Shown here one piece after another: positions 25,292 to 35,116 of a stretch of 64,000 nucleotides of DNA. The stretch covers positions 1,860,001 to 1,924,000 of the forward strand of contig NZ_CP114054.1 in the NCBI RefSeq assembly GCF_026967575.1. Direction: 5' to 3'. Origin of the DNA: Aurantiacibacter sp. MUD11. Its GTDB lineage: Bacteria > Pseudomonadota > Alphaproteobacteria > Sphingomonadales > Sphingomonadaceae. Under the pieces are notes generated by a model. It ran no database searches. It worked only from the letters and a program-made list of their open reading frames with translations, and had not been told where the DNA came from. Position numbers and translations under genes: made by a program. Positions within the stretch are counted from its first letter, which is position 1, and every line of letters starts with the position of its first letter.

Positions 25292-26233
25292 ATGAGTTTC
25301 GAATTCGCCAAGATTGCGCAGCAGGCTGCTGCCGACCGTACCATCTGCGCCGCCGAGGTTGCTGCCCTGCGCGGTTCCGGCTGGGCCGATGGCAAGATGA
25401 CCCGCGAAGAGGCGGAAATGGTGTTTGCCACCCAGCACGCCATCGCAGACCCCTCGCGCGAGTGGTCCGATTTCTTCGTCGAGGCGATCCAGAACTACGT
25501 GCTTCACGGCAGCGAACCGCGCGGTTTCGCCAGCGCCGAGGAAGCCCAGTGGCTGATCTCGCAGGTGGAGGCCGATGGCCGCGTCTGCTCGATGACCGAA
25601 CTCGAAGCGCTCGTCCGCATCATCGAACGCGCGCAGAACGTGCCGGAAACGCTGAAGAGCTACGTGCTCGGCGTGCTGGAGAAGGAAGTGCTGGAAGGCG
25701 TCGGCCCGACCCGCTGCGGCGGCGAGCTGTCCGACACTCACGTCAGCCGCGCCGAATGCCGCATCATCCGCCGGGTGATCTTCGGCCAGGCGAGCGACCG
25801 CCCGGCCGCCGTCAGCCGCCGCGAGGCCGAGATGCTGTTCCGCATCAAGGATGCCGTGGTCGGCAAGGACAACGCGGAAGAGTTCAAGAAGCTGTTCGTG
25901 CAGGGCGTCGGCAACTACCTGATGGGCTTTGCCAGCGGCAAGGCGCAGATCAGCCGCGAACGCATGCTGGAGCTGGAAGCCTTCATCGCCGACAATTCGG
26001 TGAGCGTGGGCCGCTTCATGCGCGAAATGGCCGTGGCCGCTCCCAATGCCTTTGGCGTGGTGTTCGGCAAGAAGTCGGCCGAAGCCAGCCGCGAGGAACA
26101 GGTTGCCGCCGAAGAAGAGGTCACCGGCAGCGAAAAGGACTGGCTCGACGGCCAGATTTCGCTGAACGGCAAGGTCGACCCCTACGACCAGGCCTTGCTG
26201 GAATTCCTCGCCGAGGAAGTTGGCCAGGCCTGA
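25292..26233 (+). CDS. Conserved hypothetical protein with two homologous helical units
   Basis: A 313-residue, mostly helical, probably cytosolic protein (no signal peptide). Two segments look duplicated: residues 39-73 (REEAEMVFATQHAI, then FFVEAIQNYVLHG) and 177-213 (RREAEMLFRIKDAV, then LFVQGVGNYLMGF). The regions before each also align (ICAAEVAALR with VSRAECRIIR). The rhythm recalls TerB-type helical domains, but that is only a guess. An acidic C-terminus follows. A possible CtrA box lies upstream. Confidence 0.65.
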   Translation: MSFEFAKIAQQAAADRTICAAEVAALRGSGWADGKMTREEAEMVFATQHAIADPSREWSDFFVEAIQNYVLHGSEPRGFASAEEAQWLISQVEADGRVCSMTELEALVRIIERAQNVPETLKSYVLGVLEKEVLEGVGPTRCGGELSDTHVSRAECRIIRRVIFGQASDRPAAVSRREAEMLFRIKDAVVGKDNAEEFKKLFVQGVGNYLMGFASGKAQISRERMLELEAFIADNSVSVGRFMREMAVAAPNAFGVVFGKKSAEASREEQVAAEEEVTGSEKDWLDGQISLNGKVDPYDQALLEFLAEEVGQA

Positions 26234-26266
26234 CGGTCAGCGCCCCGATTCCGGGCGCCCAGCGCC

Positions 26267-26629
26267 TTACACCATGAAGCTTTCGCCGCACCCGCAGGCG
26301 CCCTTGGCGTTGGGGTTTTCGAACACGAACCCGGCGGTGAAATCGTCCTCCACCCAGTCCATCGTGCTGCCGACCAGGTAGAGCACGCTGGCGCCGTCGA
26401 TGTAGAAGGTGCCGCCGGGCGTCTCGATCTTTTCGTCGAAGGCGACTTCTTCCGAAACGTAGTCGACCGAGTAGGCCAGGCCCGAACAGCCGCGCCGCGG
26501 GGTCGACAGCTTCACGCCGATCGCATCCGCTGGCGCCTTGGCCATCAGGTCGGCGACGCGTTGCTCGGCGGCCGGCGTCAGGATGACAGCGGCTTTCGGG
26601 GCGGGGCGGGTCGTGGTCGTCTCGGTCAT
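26267..26629 (-). CDS. sufA: HesB/IscA-family iron-sulfur assembly protein (SufA type)
   Basis: A 120-residue A-type carrier with the three conserved cysteines: RRGCSGLAY and ACGCGESF at the C-terminus. An N-terminal extension of about 15 residues precedes the core VILTPAAEQRVADL. Being the last gene of the SUF operon supports SufA; a second A-type protein at 58289 fits ErpA better. Its start overlaps the GNAT stop by ATGA. Confidence 0.92.
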   Translation of the reverse strand: MTETTTTRPAPKAAVILTPAAEQRVADLMAKAPADAIGVKLSTPRRGCSGLAYSVDYVSEEVAFDEKIETPGGTFYIDGASVLYLVGSTMDWVEDDFTAGFVFENPNAKGACGCGESFMV

Positions 26630-27126
26630 ATCAGTTTCTTCTGCCAGAACAGTGCCTTGCCGGCTTCGGGATCAAGCTGGTAGTCGCCAAAGCCGCAGCT
26701 TTCATAGAGGCCCATGGCGCGGGCATTGCCGCTCAGCACTTCCAATGTGATCTTGCAGGCACCGCGCTTCAAGGCCTCGGTCTCCACCGCCTGCATCAGC
26801 GCGCGACCGATGCCCTTGTCGCGATAGCCCGGCAGCACGGCCATATCGTGGATGTTGACCAGCGGCGCGGCGGCGAAGGTGGAAAAGCCGGTGAAGCAGT
26901 TGGCCAGGCCCACGGGCACGTCGTCGAGCCGGGCGATCAGCGAGAAGGCGCCGGGAAAGGCGGCCAGTGCATCGACCAGCGTCTGCCGCGTGTCGTCGGC
27001 CAGCGGTTCCCCGCCGCCCATCGGATCGCGGGCGTAAGCGTCGAGCAGGCTGACCAGCGCAGCCGCATCCGCCGCATCGCCGTAATCGGCGAGCGATACG
27101 GTCAGCGCGGGTGCCTGCGAGCTCAC
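26626..27126 (-). CDS. GNAT-family N-acetyltransferase inside the SUF operon
   Basis: A 166-residue acetyltransferase. The acetyl-CoA loop is recognised in LPGYRDKGIGRALMQAVE, followed by CKITLEVLSGNARAMGLYESCGF. The substrate is unknown. It overlaps sufT and sufA by 4 bp on either side, so its ribosomes are likely coupled with those of the Fe-S genes. Either it modifies a SUF-related target or it is a passenger in the operon. Confidence 0.85.
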   Translation of the reverse strand: MSSQAPALTVSLADYGDAADAAALVSLLDAYARDPMGGGEPLADDTRQTLVDALAAFPGAFSLIARLDDVPVGLANCFTGFSTFAAAPLVNIHDMAVLPGYRDKGIGRALMQAVETEALKRGACKITLEVLSGNARAMGLYESCGFGDYQLDPEAGKALFWQKKLI

Positions 27127-27632
27127 AGCATCCCCAGTTCGAGGCGGGCTTCGTCGCTCATCTTCGACGGGTCCCAGGGCGGATCCCAGGTCACCACCAC
27201 CTCGGCATCGCGCACGCCGGGGATTGAGCCGACACGCAGTTCGATCTCGCCCGGCATGGTTTCGGCCACCGGGCAGTGCGGCGTGGTCAGCGTCATGGTG
27301 ACGACGACGTCGGCGTCTTCGGCGACTTCGACGTTGTAGATCAGGCCAAGGTCATAGATGTTCACCGGGATTTCCGGATCGTAGATTTCCTTGAGCGCGT
27401 CGATCACCGCCTGGTGCAACTCGCCGCCCGGCTCGCCCGGAGCCACGTTCTCGGGCTTCTTGGCGAGGAAGCCTTCCAGGTAGTCGCGCTTGCGCTCCAG
27501 CTTCTCGCCGGCGCTCTCTTGCTCTTCGGGAAGCGGCGCGTCGGACACGCGGGCGCGCGGCGGCTTCTCCACCACCTGCTCCGCGGGAGACGGTGCCGCG
27601 ATGAAATCCTTTTCGTCTCTTGGCTCTTCCAT
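27123..27632 (-). CDS. sufT: SUF-associated MIP18/DUF59 protein (SufT type)
   Basis: A 169-residue protein with an acidic, proline-containing N-terminal extension (about 65 residues) and a C-terminal DUF59 domain. The signature is YDPEIPVNIYDLGLIYNVEV, then TTPHCPVAETMPGEI with the conserved cysteine, then VTWDPPWDPSKMSDEAR. Such proteins help Fe-S maturation. Its ATG overlaps the sufS stop (TGATG) and its stop overlaps the GNAT start (ATGA). Confidence 0.9.
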   Translation of the reverse strand: MEEPRDEKDFIAAPSPAEQVVEKPPRARVSDAPLPEEQESAGEKLERKRDYLEGFLAKKPENVAPGEPGGELHQAVIDALKEIYDPEIPVNIYDLGLIYNVEVAEDADVVVTMTLTTPHCPVAETMPGEIELRVGSIPGVRDAEVVVTWDPPWDPSKMSDEARLELGML

Positions 27633-28807
27633 CAGCCGAAAATCCTCTTGGTGCGTTCGATGCCGCGGATCAGCGCGGCGACGTCTGTTTCGTCGGAATA
27701 GATGCCGAAGCTGGCGCGCGCGGTGGCAGGAATGCCCAGCTTGTCCATCAGCGGTTGCGCGCAGTGGTGCCCGGCACGGATCGCGACGTTCTCCTCGTCC
27801 AGAATCGTGCCAAGATCGTGCGGGTGCACGCCGTCGAGCATGAAGCTGACGATGCCCGCACTGTCTTCCGGTCCATAGAGCGTCACGTCGTTCATGCCGC
27901 GCAGCGCCTCGCGTGTCTGGGCGACCAGCGCGGCCTCGTGCGCGTGGATGGCCTCGACACCGATGCCCGCTACGTAGTCGCAGGCGGCGCCGAAGCCGAT
28001 GGCCTCGACAATGGCGGGCGTACCCGCCTCGAACCGCTGCGGCGCAGGGGCATAGGTGGTCTTTTCGAAAGTCACCCGATCGATCATCGCGCCACCACCC
28101 TGCCACGGAGGCATGGCCGCCAGCAGCTCTGCCCGGCCCCACAGCGCGCCGATACCGGTCGGGCCGTAAAGCTTGTGCGAGCTGAAGGCATAGAAGTCGC
28201 AATCGAGGGCGACGACGTCGACGGGGATGCGCGGCACGGCCTGGCACCCGTCGAGCAGCAGCTTGGCGCCCACGGCATGGGCGAGCTCCGCCGCCCGCTT
28301 GCCGTCGACCACGCTGCCCAGCACGTTGGAGACGTGCGCGAAGGCGACCATCGTGTGCTCGCTCGTCAGCATGGCCTCGGCGGCGTCGAGGTCGATCCGG
28401 CCATCGTCGGTCAGCGGGCAGACATCGACCTGCCAGCCGGCCAGTTGCCAGGGCACGATATTGGAGTGGTGCTCCAGCTCCGACAGCAGCACGCGGCCCT
28501 TGTCCGGATAGGAGTAGGCGAGCAGGTTGATCGCCTCGGTCGCTCCGCGGGTGAAGACGATCTCGTCTTCCGCACCGCCGATGAACTCCGCCACGCGGCG
28601 CCGCGCGGCTTCGTAAGCAAGGGTCATGTCCGCCGAGCGGGCATAGACGCCGCGATGGACGGTGGCGTAATCGGCGCCCAGCGCCTGCTCCACCGCCTCG
28701 ATCACCACACGCGGCTTCTGCGCCGTCGCCGCACTATCGAGATAGTGCCAGGGCGCGCCATCGGCGGTGACGAGGCCGGGAAAATCGGCCTTCCTGCTGG
28801 CGGTCAT
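27632..28807 (-). CDS. sufS: Cysteine desulfurase SufS
   Basis: A 391-residue PLP enzyme that takes sulfur from cysteine for Fe-S assembly. The PLP lysine is Lys212 in SSHKLYGP and the persulfide cysteine is Cys349 in RAGHHCAQPLM, the type II (SufS) form. The N-terminus has YLDSAATAQKP. No sufE gene is seen in this operon. Start at 28807 overlaps the upstream lipoprotein stop (TGATG). Confidence 0.96.
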   Translation of the reverse strand: MTASRKADFPGLVTADGAPWHYLDSAATAQKPRVVIEAVEQALGADYATVHRGVYARSADMTLAYEAARRRVAEFIGGAEDEIVFTRGATEAINLLAYSYPDKGRVLLSELEHHSNIVPWQLAGWQVDVCPLTDDGRIDLDAAEAMLTSEHTMVAFAHVSNVLGSVVDGKRAAELAHAVGAKLLLDGCQAVPRIPVDVVALDCDFYAFSSHKLYGPTGIGALWGRAELLAAMPPWQGGGAMIDRVTFEKTTYAPAPQRFEAGTPAIVEAIGFGAACDYVAGIGVEAIHAHEAALVAQTREALRGMNDVTLYGPEDSAGIVSFMLDGVHPHDLGTILDEENVAIRAGHHCAQPLMDKLGIPATARASFGIYSDETDVAALIRGIERTKRIFG

Positions 28808-29205
28808 CACGGACACAGGTCGCGGCTCCAGCCAGGATTGTCGCCCCGTGCGCAATTGTAGCGGATGCCCGCCTGCACCACGCGGAAACCGATGTCGGTC
28901 TGCGCCAGTGCGAGGCGCCACTGTTCGCCGGTTACCGAATCGTCTGCGTAGCCGGAGGCCGTAATCAGCACGAGGCGGGTGAACCGGCCGCTCGGATCGC
29001 GACCGATCTCGGTGGTGACCTCGGCCTCGGCGTTGCCGGTCCGTTCGAGATACCAGGCGACTGCCTGGTCGGGATTGGCGAAGACCCGGTCAGGGATCTC
29101 GATCGGGTTGTAGGCGCTGGCCGGCGGCGCATCGAGATAGGGCATCACGGCGCAGGCGGCGAGCGCCAGCGGCGCGGCAAGGGCGGTCAGCAGACGGACA
29201 CTCAT
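28807..29205 (-). CDS. Small lipoprotein of unknown function inside the SUF operon
   Basis: A 132-residue lipoprotein with signal MSVRLLTALAAPLALAAC and lipobox LAAC (Cys18). The mature part has DPDQAVAW-like and LVLITASGYADDSV regions and a C-terminus with two cysteines (NCARGDNPGWSRDLC) that could form a disulfide. It sits between sufD and sufS with 4-bp and 1-bp overlaps, which is odd because the Fe-S machinery is cytosolic. I know no function for it. Confidence 0.75.
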   Translation of the reverse strand: MSVRLLTALAAPLALAACAVMPYLDAPPASAYNPIEIPDRVFANPDQAVAWYLERTGNAEAEVTTEIGRDPSGRFTRLVLITASGYADDSVTGEQWRLALAQTDIGFRVVQAGIRYNCARGDNPGWSRDLCP

Positions 29206-29948
29206 ACGCGGTCCTCCAGCTTGGCGAGCGCGGCTTCGAGCAGGCGCTCGGCCTCGCCCTCGTCTTCCAGTTCGGCAATCGCGTCGGCGATGAAGGCGCG
29301 GATCAGCAGGCGCTTGGCGAGGTCCGGGGCGACACCGCGGCTGGCCATGTAATAGCGCGCCATCTCGTCCATCTGGCCGATGGCGGCACCGTGCGCGCAC
29401 TTCACGTCGTCAGCGAAGATTTCCAGCTCCGGCTTGGTGTTGGCGGTGGCGCCCTTTTCCAGCACCAGCGCCTTGAAATCCTGCGCGGCATCGGTGCGCT
29501 GGCCGAGCCGGCCGACGTTGATCGCGCCGAGGAAGTTGCCCGTCGCCTGGCCCCAGTGCACAGCGCGAACCACCTGGTTGGAGGTCGCTTCCGGCGCGTC
29601 GTGCGTGGTGCGGGTGACGATCTCGCGCACGGCGTCACCGCCGCCGATGGTAACGCCGCCCAGCTCGAAATGCGCGCCCGTGGCAAGGTCGGTCTCGACC
29701 TCCACGCGGCAGTAGTCGTCACCGGTGACGACCACGAACAGTTCGGCCCGCGCGCCTTCGCCCACGGTCAGGCGGATACGGTGCAGTTCGGGCGCATCGC
29801 CGCCCACCACCATGCAGTGGCGGTGTGTTTCGCCGGCGGCGACATTCACCTCTTTCCACTGGTCGAGCGCGGCCACGCCAAGCTGCCCGACCGCGTCGAA
29901 ATCGGCATAGCGCCAGGCTTCGTCGCGAATGGTGGGAAGCTCGCTCAT
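29202..29948 (-). CDS. sufD: SufD-like Fe-S scaffold subunit (short form)
   Basis: A 248-residue protein with the SufB/SufD core: NFLGAINVGRLGQRTDAAQDFKALVL, EIFADDVKCAHGAAIGQMDE and YYMASRGVAPDLAKRLLI. It is much shorter than E. coli SufD (about 420 residues) because the N-terminal region is reduced. It would form the SufBCD scaffold with the neighbouring gene products. Start and stop overlap sufC and the lipoprotein gene by 4 bp. Confidence 0.9.
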   Translation of the reverse strand: MSELPTIRDEAWRYADFDAVGQLGVAALDQWKEVNVAAGETHRHCMVVGGDAPELHRIRLTVGEGARAELFVVVTGDDYCRVEVETDLATGAHFELGGVTIGGGDAVREIVTRTTHDAPEATSNQVVRAVHWGQATGNFLGAINVGRLGQRTDAAQDFKALVLEKGATANTKPELEIFADDVKCAHGAAIGQMDEMARYYMASRGVAPDLAKRLLIRAFIADAIAELEDEGEAERLLEAALAKLEDRV

Positions 29949-30691
29949 GCGGCCACCACCTCGTCGTAGCCGTGCTCTTCGAGCTGCTTGGCGAGCTCGG
30001 CACCGCCGGTCTTCACGATGCGGCCCGCGCTCATGATGTGCACGTAGTCGGGCTGCACGTAGTCGAGCAGGCGCTGGTAGTGGGTGATCAGCAGCACGCC
30101 TTTCTCAGGCTGGCGCATGATCGCATTGATGCCTTCGCCCACCACCTTCAGCGCATCGATGTCGAGGCCGCTATCGGTCTCGTCGAGCACGGCGAAGGCC
30201 GGGTCGAGGATGCCCATCTGCACCATCTCGTTGCGCTTCTTCTCGCCGCCGGAGAAGCCGACGTTCACGAACCGCTTGAGCATGTCCATGTCGAGCTTGA
30301 GCAGCCCGGCCTTTTCCTTGGCCAACTTCAGGAATTCGCCGCCCGACAGCGGTTCCTCGCCGCGCTCCTTGCGCTGCGAGTTGAGTGCCTCGCGCAGGAA
30401 CTGCACGTTGGAGACGCCCGGAATCTCGACCGGGTACTGGAAGCCGAGGAAGAAGCCCGCGGCAGCGCGCTCGTGCGGTTCCATCTCCAGCAGGTCCTGG
30501 CCCATGAACTCGACCGAGCCCTGGGTCACTTCGTAGCCGGGGCGACCGCCCAGGACATAGGCGAGCGTGGACTTGCCCGCGCCGTTGGGGCCCATGATCG
30601 CGTGCACTTCGCCTGCCTCGATGGAGAGCGTCACGCCCTTGAGGATTTCCTTGCCGTCGATTTCGGCGTGGAGGTTTTCGATTTTCAGCAT
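29945..30691 (-). CDS. sufC: SUF ATPase SufC
   Basis: A 248-residue ABC-type ATPase of the SufBCD complex. Walker A is GPNGAGKST, the signature is NVGFSGGEKKRNEM, and Walker B is AFAVLDETDSGLD. GFFLGFQYPVEIPGV and the final TGGAELAKQLEEHGYD are typical of SufC. Length is standard. The start overlaps the DUF559 stop as TGATG. Confidence 0.97.
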   Translation of the reverse strand: MLKIENLHAEIDGKEILKGVTLSIEAGEVHAIMGPNGAGKSTLAYVLGGRPGYEVTQGSVEFMGQDLLEMEPHERAAAGFFLGFQYPVEIPGVSNVQFLREALNSQRKERGEEPLSGGEFLKLAKEKAGLLKLDMDMLKRFVNVGFSGGEKKRNEMVQMGILDPAFAVLDETDSGLDIDALKVVGEGINAIMRQPEKGVLLITHYQRLLDYVQPDYVHIMSAGRIVKTGGAELAKQLEEHGYDEVVAA

Positions 30692-31232
30692 CAGTCTTTC
30701 CGGGGTTTACGGGGCGGGCCATTGCCGTCGCGGTCATAGCGCGGCCGGGTCTGGCGGGGATTTTCGGCATGATGGCGACGGCGGGCATCGGCCTTGTCGG
30801 CAATGCGCAGGCGCATGCCGGCGGTGATGCGCTTCAGCACGTCGTCCATGTTTTCCAGGATGTCGGCGGCCTTCAGGTGCATCACCTTCACGCCGACCGC
30901 ATCCAGCGACTTGTCGCGGCGACGGTTCAAGGCCTCGTTGTCGCCTTCCTCGTCGATGGCGATGGCCATGCCGAGGTTGTGGCAGTTGAAATCGACAATC
31001 GCGCTGCCGACCACGGCGAACCGCTTGAACGTGTACTTGCCAAGATCCGCCTTGGCGAAGCGCGCGGCCAGCGCCTTGTGCGCTTCGCTGGCATGGCGCC
31101 GCATGTCGCGCGCCTGCTCGTGCAGCACGTCGAGCCGCTTCTCCGAGATTTCCCAGCCGCGGCCTTTCTTCTTGAGCGCGGGGGCCTCGGCGGTCTCGGC
31201 AGGATCGCGGAGTTGGAGTTTCTTGCGGTCGG

Positions 31233-31236
<4 letters not shown>
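30691..31236 (-). CDS. DUF559-domain protein inside the SUF operon, with altered catalytic site
   Basis: A 181-residue protein starting with GTG at 31236, whose stop overlaps sufC and whose start overlaps the sufB stop. The DUF559 nuclease-like core is seen from about residue 67 to 138: [18 protein letters not shown], then [11 protein letters not shown], then [23 protein letters not shown]. In typical members the second strand reads like EVDG; here Glu is replaced by Ala93 while Asp95 remains, and the usual histidine is missing. It is probably not an active nuclease. The C-terminus is very basic. Confidence 0.75.
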
Positions 31237-32740
<1,504 letters not shown>

Positions 32741-32744
<4 letters not shown>

Positions 32745-33157
32745 GCCAATTCCTCGATCTGCGCCAGCTGCACCAGCGAAATGCCCGCCAGTGCGCTGCG
32801 CAGCGCTGTGTTCACTACCGGCCAGTGCGGCTGCACCGCGCAATTGCCTTCCAATGCGCAGTCGTGCCGCGCCTCGTCGACGCAGGAGGTGAGCGCGATC
32901 GGCCCCTCCACCGCTTCGACGATGTCGGCGAGGCTGATCGCCGCCGCCGGACGCGCCAGTTGCAGCCCGCCGCCCGCCCCGCGGGACGAACGCAGCAGGC
33001 CCGCTGCCGTCAGCTTGCTGACCACCTTCTGCACGGTGGGGGCCGGCAGGCCGGTTTCCATCGCCAGTTCGGACGCACTCGTCCGGCCCCCGCCGCAATG
33101 GCGGGCAGCCGCACTCATGGTGACGACGGCATAGTCAGCAAGATTCGATAGGCGCAT
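32741..33157 (-). CDS. Rrf2-family Fe-S-sensing regulator of the SUF operon
   Basis: A 138-residue winged-helix repressor at the head of the SUF operon. The start [14 protein letters not shown] and the helix [14 protein letters not shown] are typical of Rrf2. Three cysteines, Cys92, Cys100 and Cys106 (C-X7-C-X5-C), could bind a cluster as in IscR, whose spacing is C-X5-C-X5-C. Autoregulation of the operon in response to Fe-S status is the usual model. It matches the group often called the SUF-system regulator. Confidence 0.93.
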
Positions 33158-33181
33158 ACTAAATCAGACCAAATTGTTCCG
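33158..33181 (-). promoter_or_regulatory. AT-rich candidate operator upstream of the SUF regulator
   Basis: Directly upstream of the Rrf2 start codon, the minus strand reads AATTTGGTCTGATTTAGT, an AT-rich island in GC-rich DNA. Its TTTAGTAT end resembles one half of IscR-type sites, but a clear palindrome is missing. It is close enough to the start that bound protein would block transcription or translation. Low confidence. Confidence 0.25.
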
Positions 33182-33253
33182 ATTGGCCACCTATGCGGAA
33201 AACTGGCGGAATCAACCCATTTCCGCTTGTTGCGAGTCGTTAGCAGCTGAGCG

Positions 33254-34165
33254 TCAGGGCTGCTTGCCCAACTGGCTCGCCTCGCTGCCGCCGAACGGGT
33301 CGACCGCGCTGTATCCATCGGCGTGCAGCGTGTCGGGCACGGGGCCTCCCTCGGCAGTGCGCAACCGGTGCGGGGTGCGGCCGGTGAAGTAACGGATTTC
33401 CTTGATCATGTGCGGTTGGTCGTAGAACGCCTCACGGATCTCGGCTTCCAGCGCCGGCGGAATTTCCGGCAGCGAAAGGATCGTGGCGGCACGCACCGCG
33501 CGGTAACGCCGCGCCAGGTGCACCGGTGGCACGCCGAAGAATCGCGCCACGTTGCGCTGCGCCTGCCGGCGTGACATCGGCAAGCGAGCATAGAGGTCGT
33601 CCAGTTCCGGGCGGAAGCTGCTGCTGAGCCATTCCAGCGTCTCGTCGATCAGCATCCGATGGCCGCGTCGCAGCGGCTTCTGGCAGACGGCGAGCACTTC
33701 GGTCACCGCCTCCGGCAAGGCCTGCTCGTCCATCTCTCCATCCCGCACCCGGCGGGCGAGGTCGCGGATCTTGGCCGCCACCTCCTCGCCGAAGGCGGTT
33801 TCCAGCTCGACCTGGCCATTGTTGTACTGGTCGACCGGGAGGCCGGTCAGCGTGGCCCAGCCGCGAAAGTTGAGCGAGACGCCAAACACCCGCACCGGGC
33901 CGTCGAGGATGAATTCGTGGGCCTGCAGCAAGGGGGCCAGCAGTGTGCAATCGTCATTGCCCTGCACGTCGCCGGAAGGGGTAATGATCGAACACTTGCC
34001 CTTCAGGATCAGCATGAGCTGCCCGGAATAGGCCGGCAGTACGTCTGCCAGACGGGTCAGCGGGGTGTCGAAGAAATAGAACGAGTTGCACAGGTCAGCC
34101 AGCGCCGGCGGCGCCGGCAGGAAATTGAAGCTGTAGGGCTGGGAAGAGTTGTCGCCGCGCGCCAT
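33254..34165 (-). CDS. AraC-family transcriptional regulator (tandem paralog A)
   Basis: A 303-residue regulator with an N-terminal sensing domain (about 1-190) and a C-terminal AraC/XylS helix-turn-helix pair (about 190-285), recognised in LPMSRRQAQRNVARFFGVPPV, YRAVRAA and YDQPHMIKEIRYFTGRTPHRL. The ligand is unknown. A paralog follows upstream at 34196-35083, 30 bp away on the same strand. Confidence 0.85.
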   Translation of the reverse strand: MARGDNSSQPYSFNFLPAPPALADLCNSFYFFDTPLTRLADVLPAYSGQLMLILKGKCSIITPSGDVQGNDDCTLLAPLLQAHEFILDGPVRVFGVSLNFRGWATLTGLPVDQYNNGQVELETAFGEEVAAKIRDLARRVRDGEMDEQALPEAVTEVLAVCQKPLRRGHRMLIDETLEWLSSSFRPELDDLYARLPMSRRQAQRNVARFFGVPPVHLARRYRAVRAATILSLPEIPPALEAEIREAFYDQPHMIKEIRYFTGRTPHRLRTAEGGPVPDTLHADGYSAVDPFGGSEASQLGKQP

Positions 34166-34195
34166 GGTGCCGTTCCTGTCGATAGCCTGGCTGGA

Positions 34196-35083
34196 CTAGT
34201 CCAGCTCGCGCAGGTTCTTTCCGTCGATAAGTTCGGACAGATAAGGCGACTCGCCGTCGGCCAGCCGCGTCGGCGTGCGACCGACGAACTCGCGCAGCTC
34301 GTGGATCATGTGCGGCTGATCGTAGAAGGACTCGGCCAGTCTCGCCTCTTCCTCCGGCGTGAGCTGTGGGCGCGAGAGCATGGCAGCCGCGCGCAAGGCC
34401 CGGTACTTGCGCCGCAGCGCGACGGGAGAAACGCCGAAATACTGTTGCACCAGCCGCTGCGTCTGCCGCCGCGAGAACGAACTCGCGGCATAGAGGTCTT
34501 CTACATTGGGGAGCAGCGAATCCGTCAGCCACTGGCCGACCACGGATAGCAGCTCGAGGTGCTTCCGCCGCGGCAGCCGCGCATGGCTGACGATCATTCG
34601 GCTGAGCTCTGCCACGAGGTCCTGCCCCGCAGCCGAGCCGTTGCGATACTCCTCGCACAGGCGTTTGCCGTTGGTCTCGATCTCTTCCGGCAGCCAATCG
34701 CCCGCATTGTAGAGGCGGTTGGCGTGCTCCTGCGCATGCATACCGGTCAGCGCGGCCCAGCCAAGCGGCGATAGCGCGGCGCCGATGGCGTGGAACGGTC
34801 CGTCCACCTCAAAGGCGGCAGCTGCCGAAAACGGGGTAAGCAGGTTGACTTCATGCGAGGGGTCATAGCCGCCATCGGGCAGGCTCATCCGCCCCTTTCC
34901 GTAAGGGAACAGCGACAGGTGACCCACCGCCGCCGGCTGGATATCACGCACCACCGGGTCGTCGCAACGGAAGTGATAAAACGTAGTGACGAACTGCGCC
35001 ACCGGCCCTTCCGGCGGGAAGTAATCGATCTCGAAGCGGTTTGGCGGTGTCAGCTCGCCTCCGCGCAGTTCGTGTCGTTTCAT
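34196..35083 (-). CDS. AraC-family transcriptional regulator (tandem paralog B)
   Basis: A 295-residue protein with the same layout as the neighbour at 33254. The DNA-binding region has SSFSRRQTQRLVQQYFGVSPV, YRALRAAAMLSRP and FYDQPHMIHELREFVGRTPTRL, plainly related to paralog A, while the sensing domains have diverged. The pair may have arisen by tandem duplication. The DUF885 gene (35117-36925) lies 33 bp upstream on the same strand and may be co-transcribed. Confidence 0.85.
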   Translation of the reverse strand: MKRHELRGGELTPPNRFEIDYFPPEGPVAQFVTTFYHFRCDDPVVRDIQPAAVGHLSLFPYGKGRMSLPDGGYDPSHEVNLLTPFSAAAAFEVDGPFHAIGAALSPLGWAALTGMHAQEHANRLYNAGDWLPEEIETNGKRLCEEYRNGSAAGQDLVAELSRMIVSHARLPRRKHLELLSVVGQWLTDSLLPNVEDLYAASSFSRRQTQRLVQQYFGVSPVALRRKYRALRAAAMLSRPQLTPEEEARLAESFYDQPHMIHELREFVGRTPTRLADGESPYLSELIDGKNLRELD

Positions 35084-35116
35084 CCCCCGATGCCCCTTAA
35101 ACCCTAGCCGCCCAAG

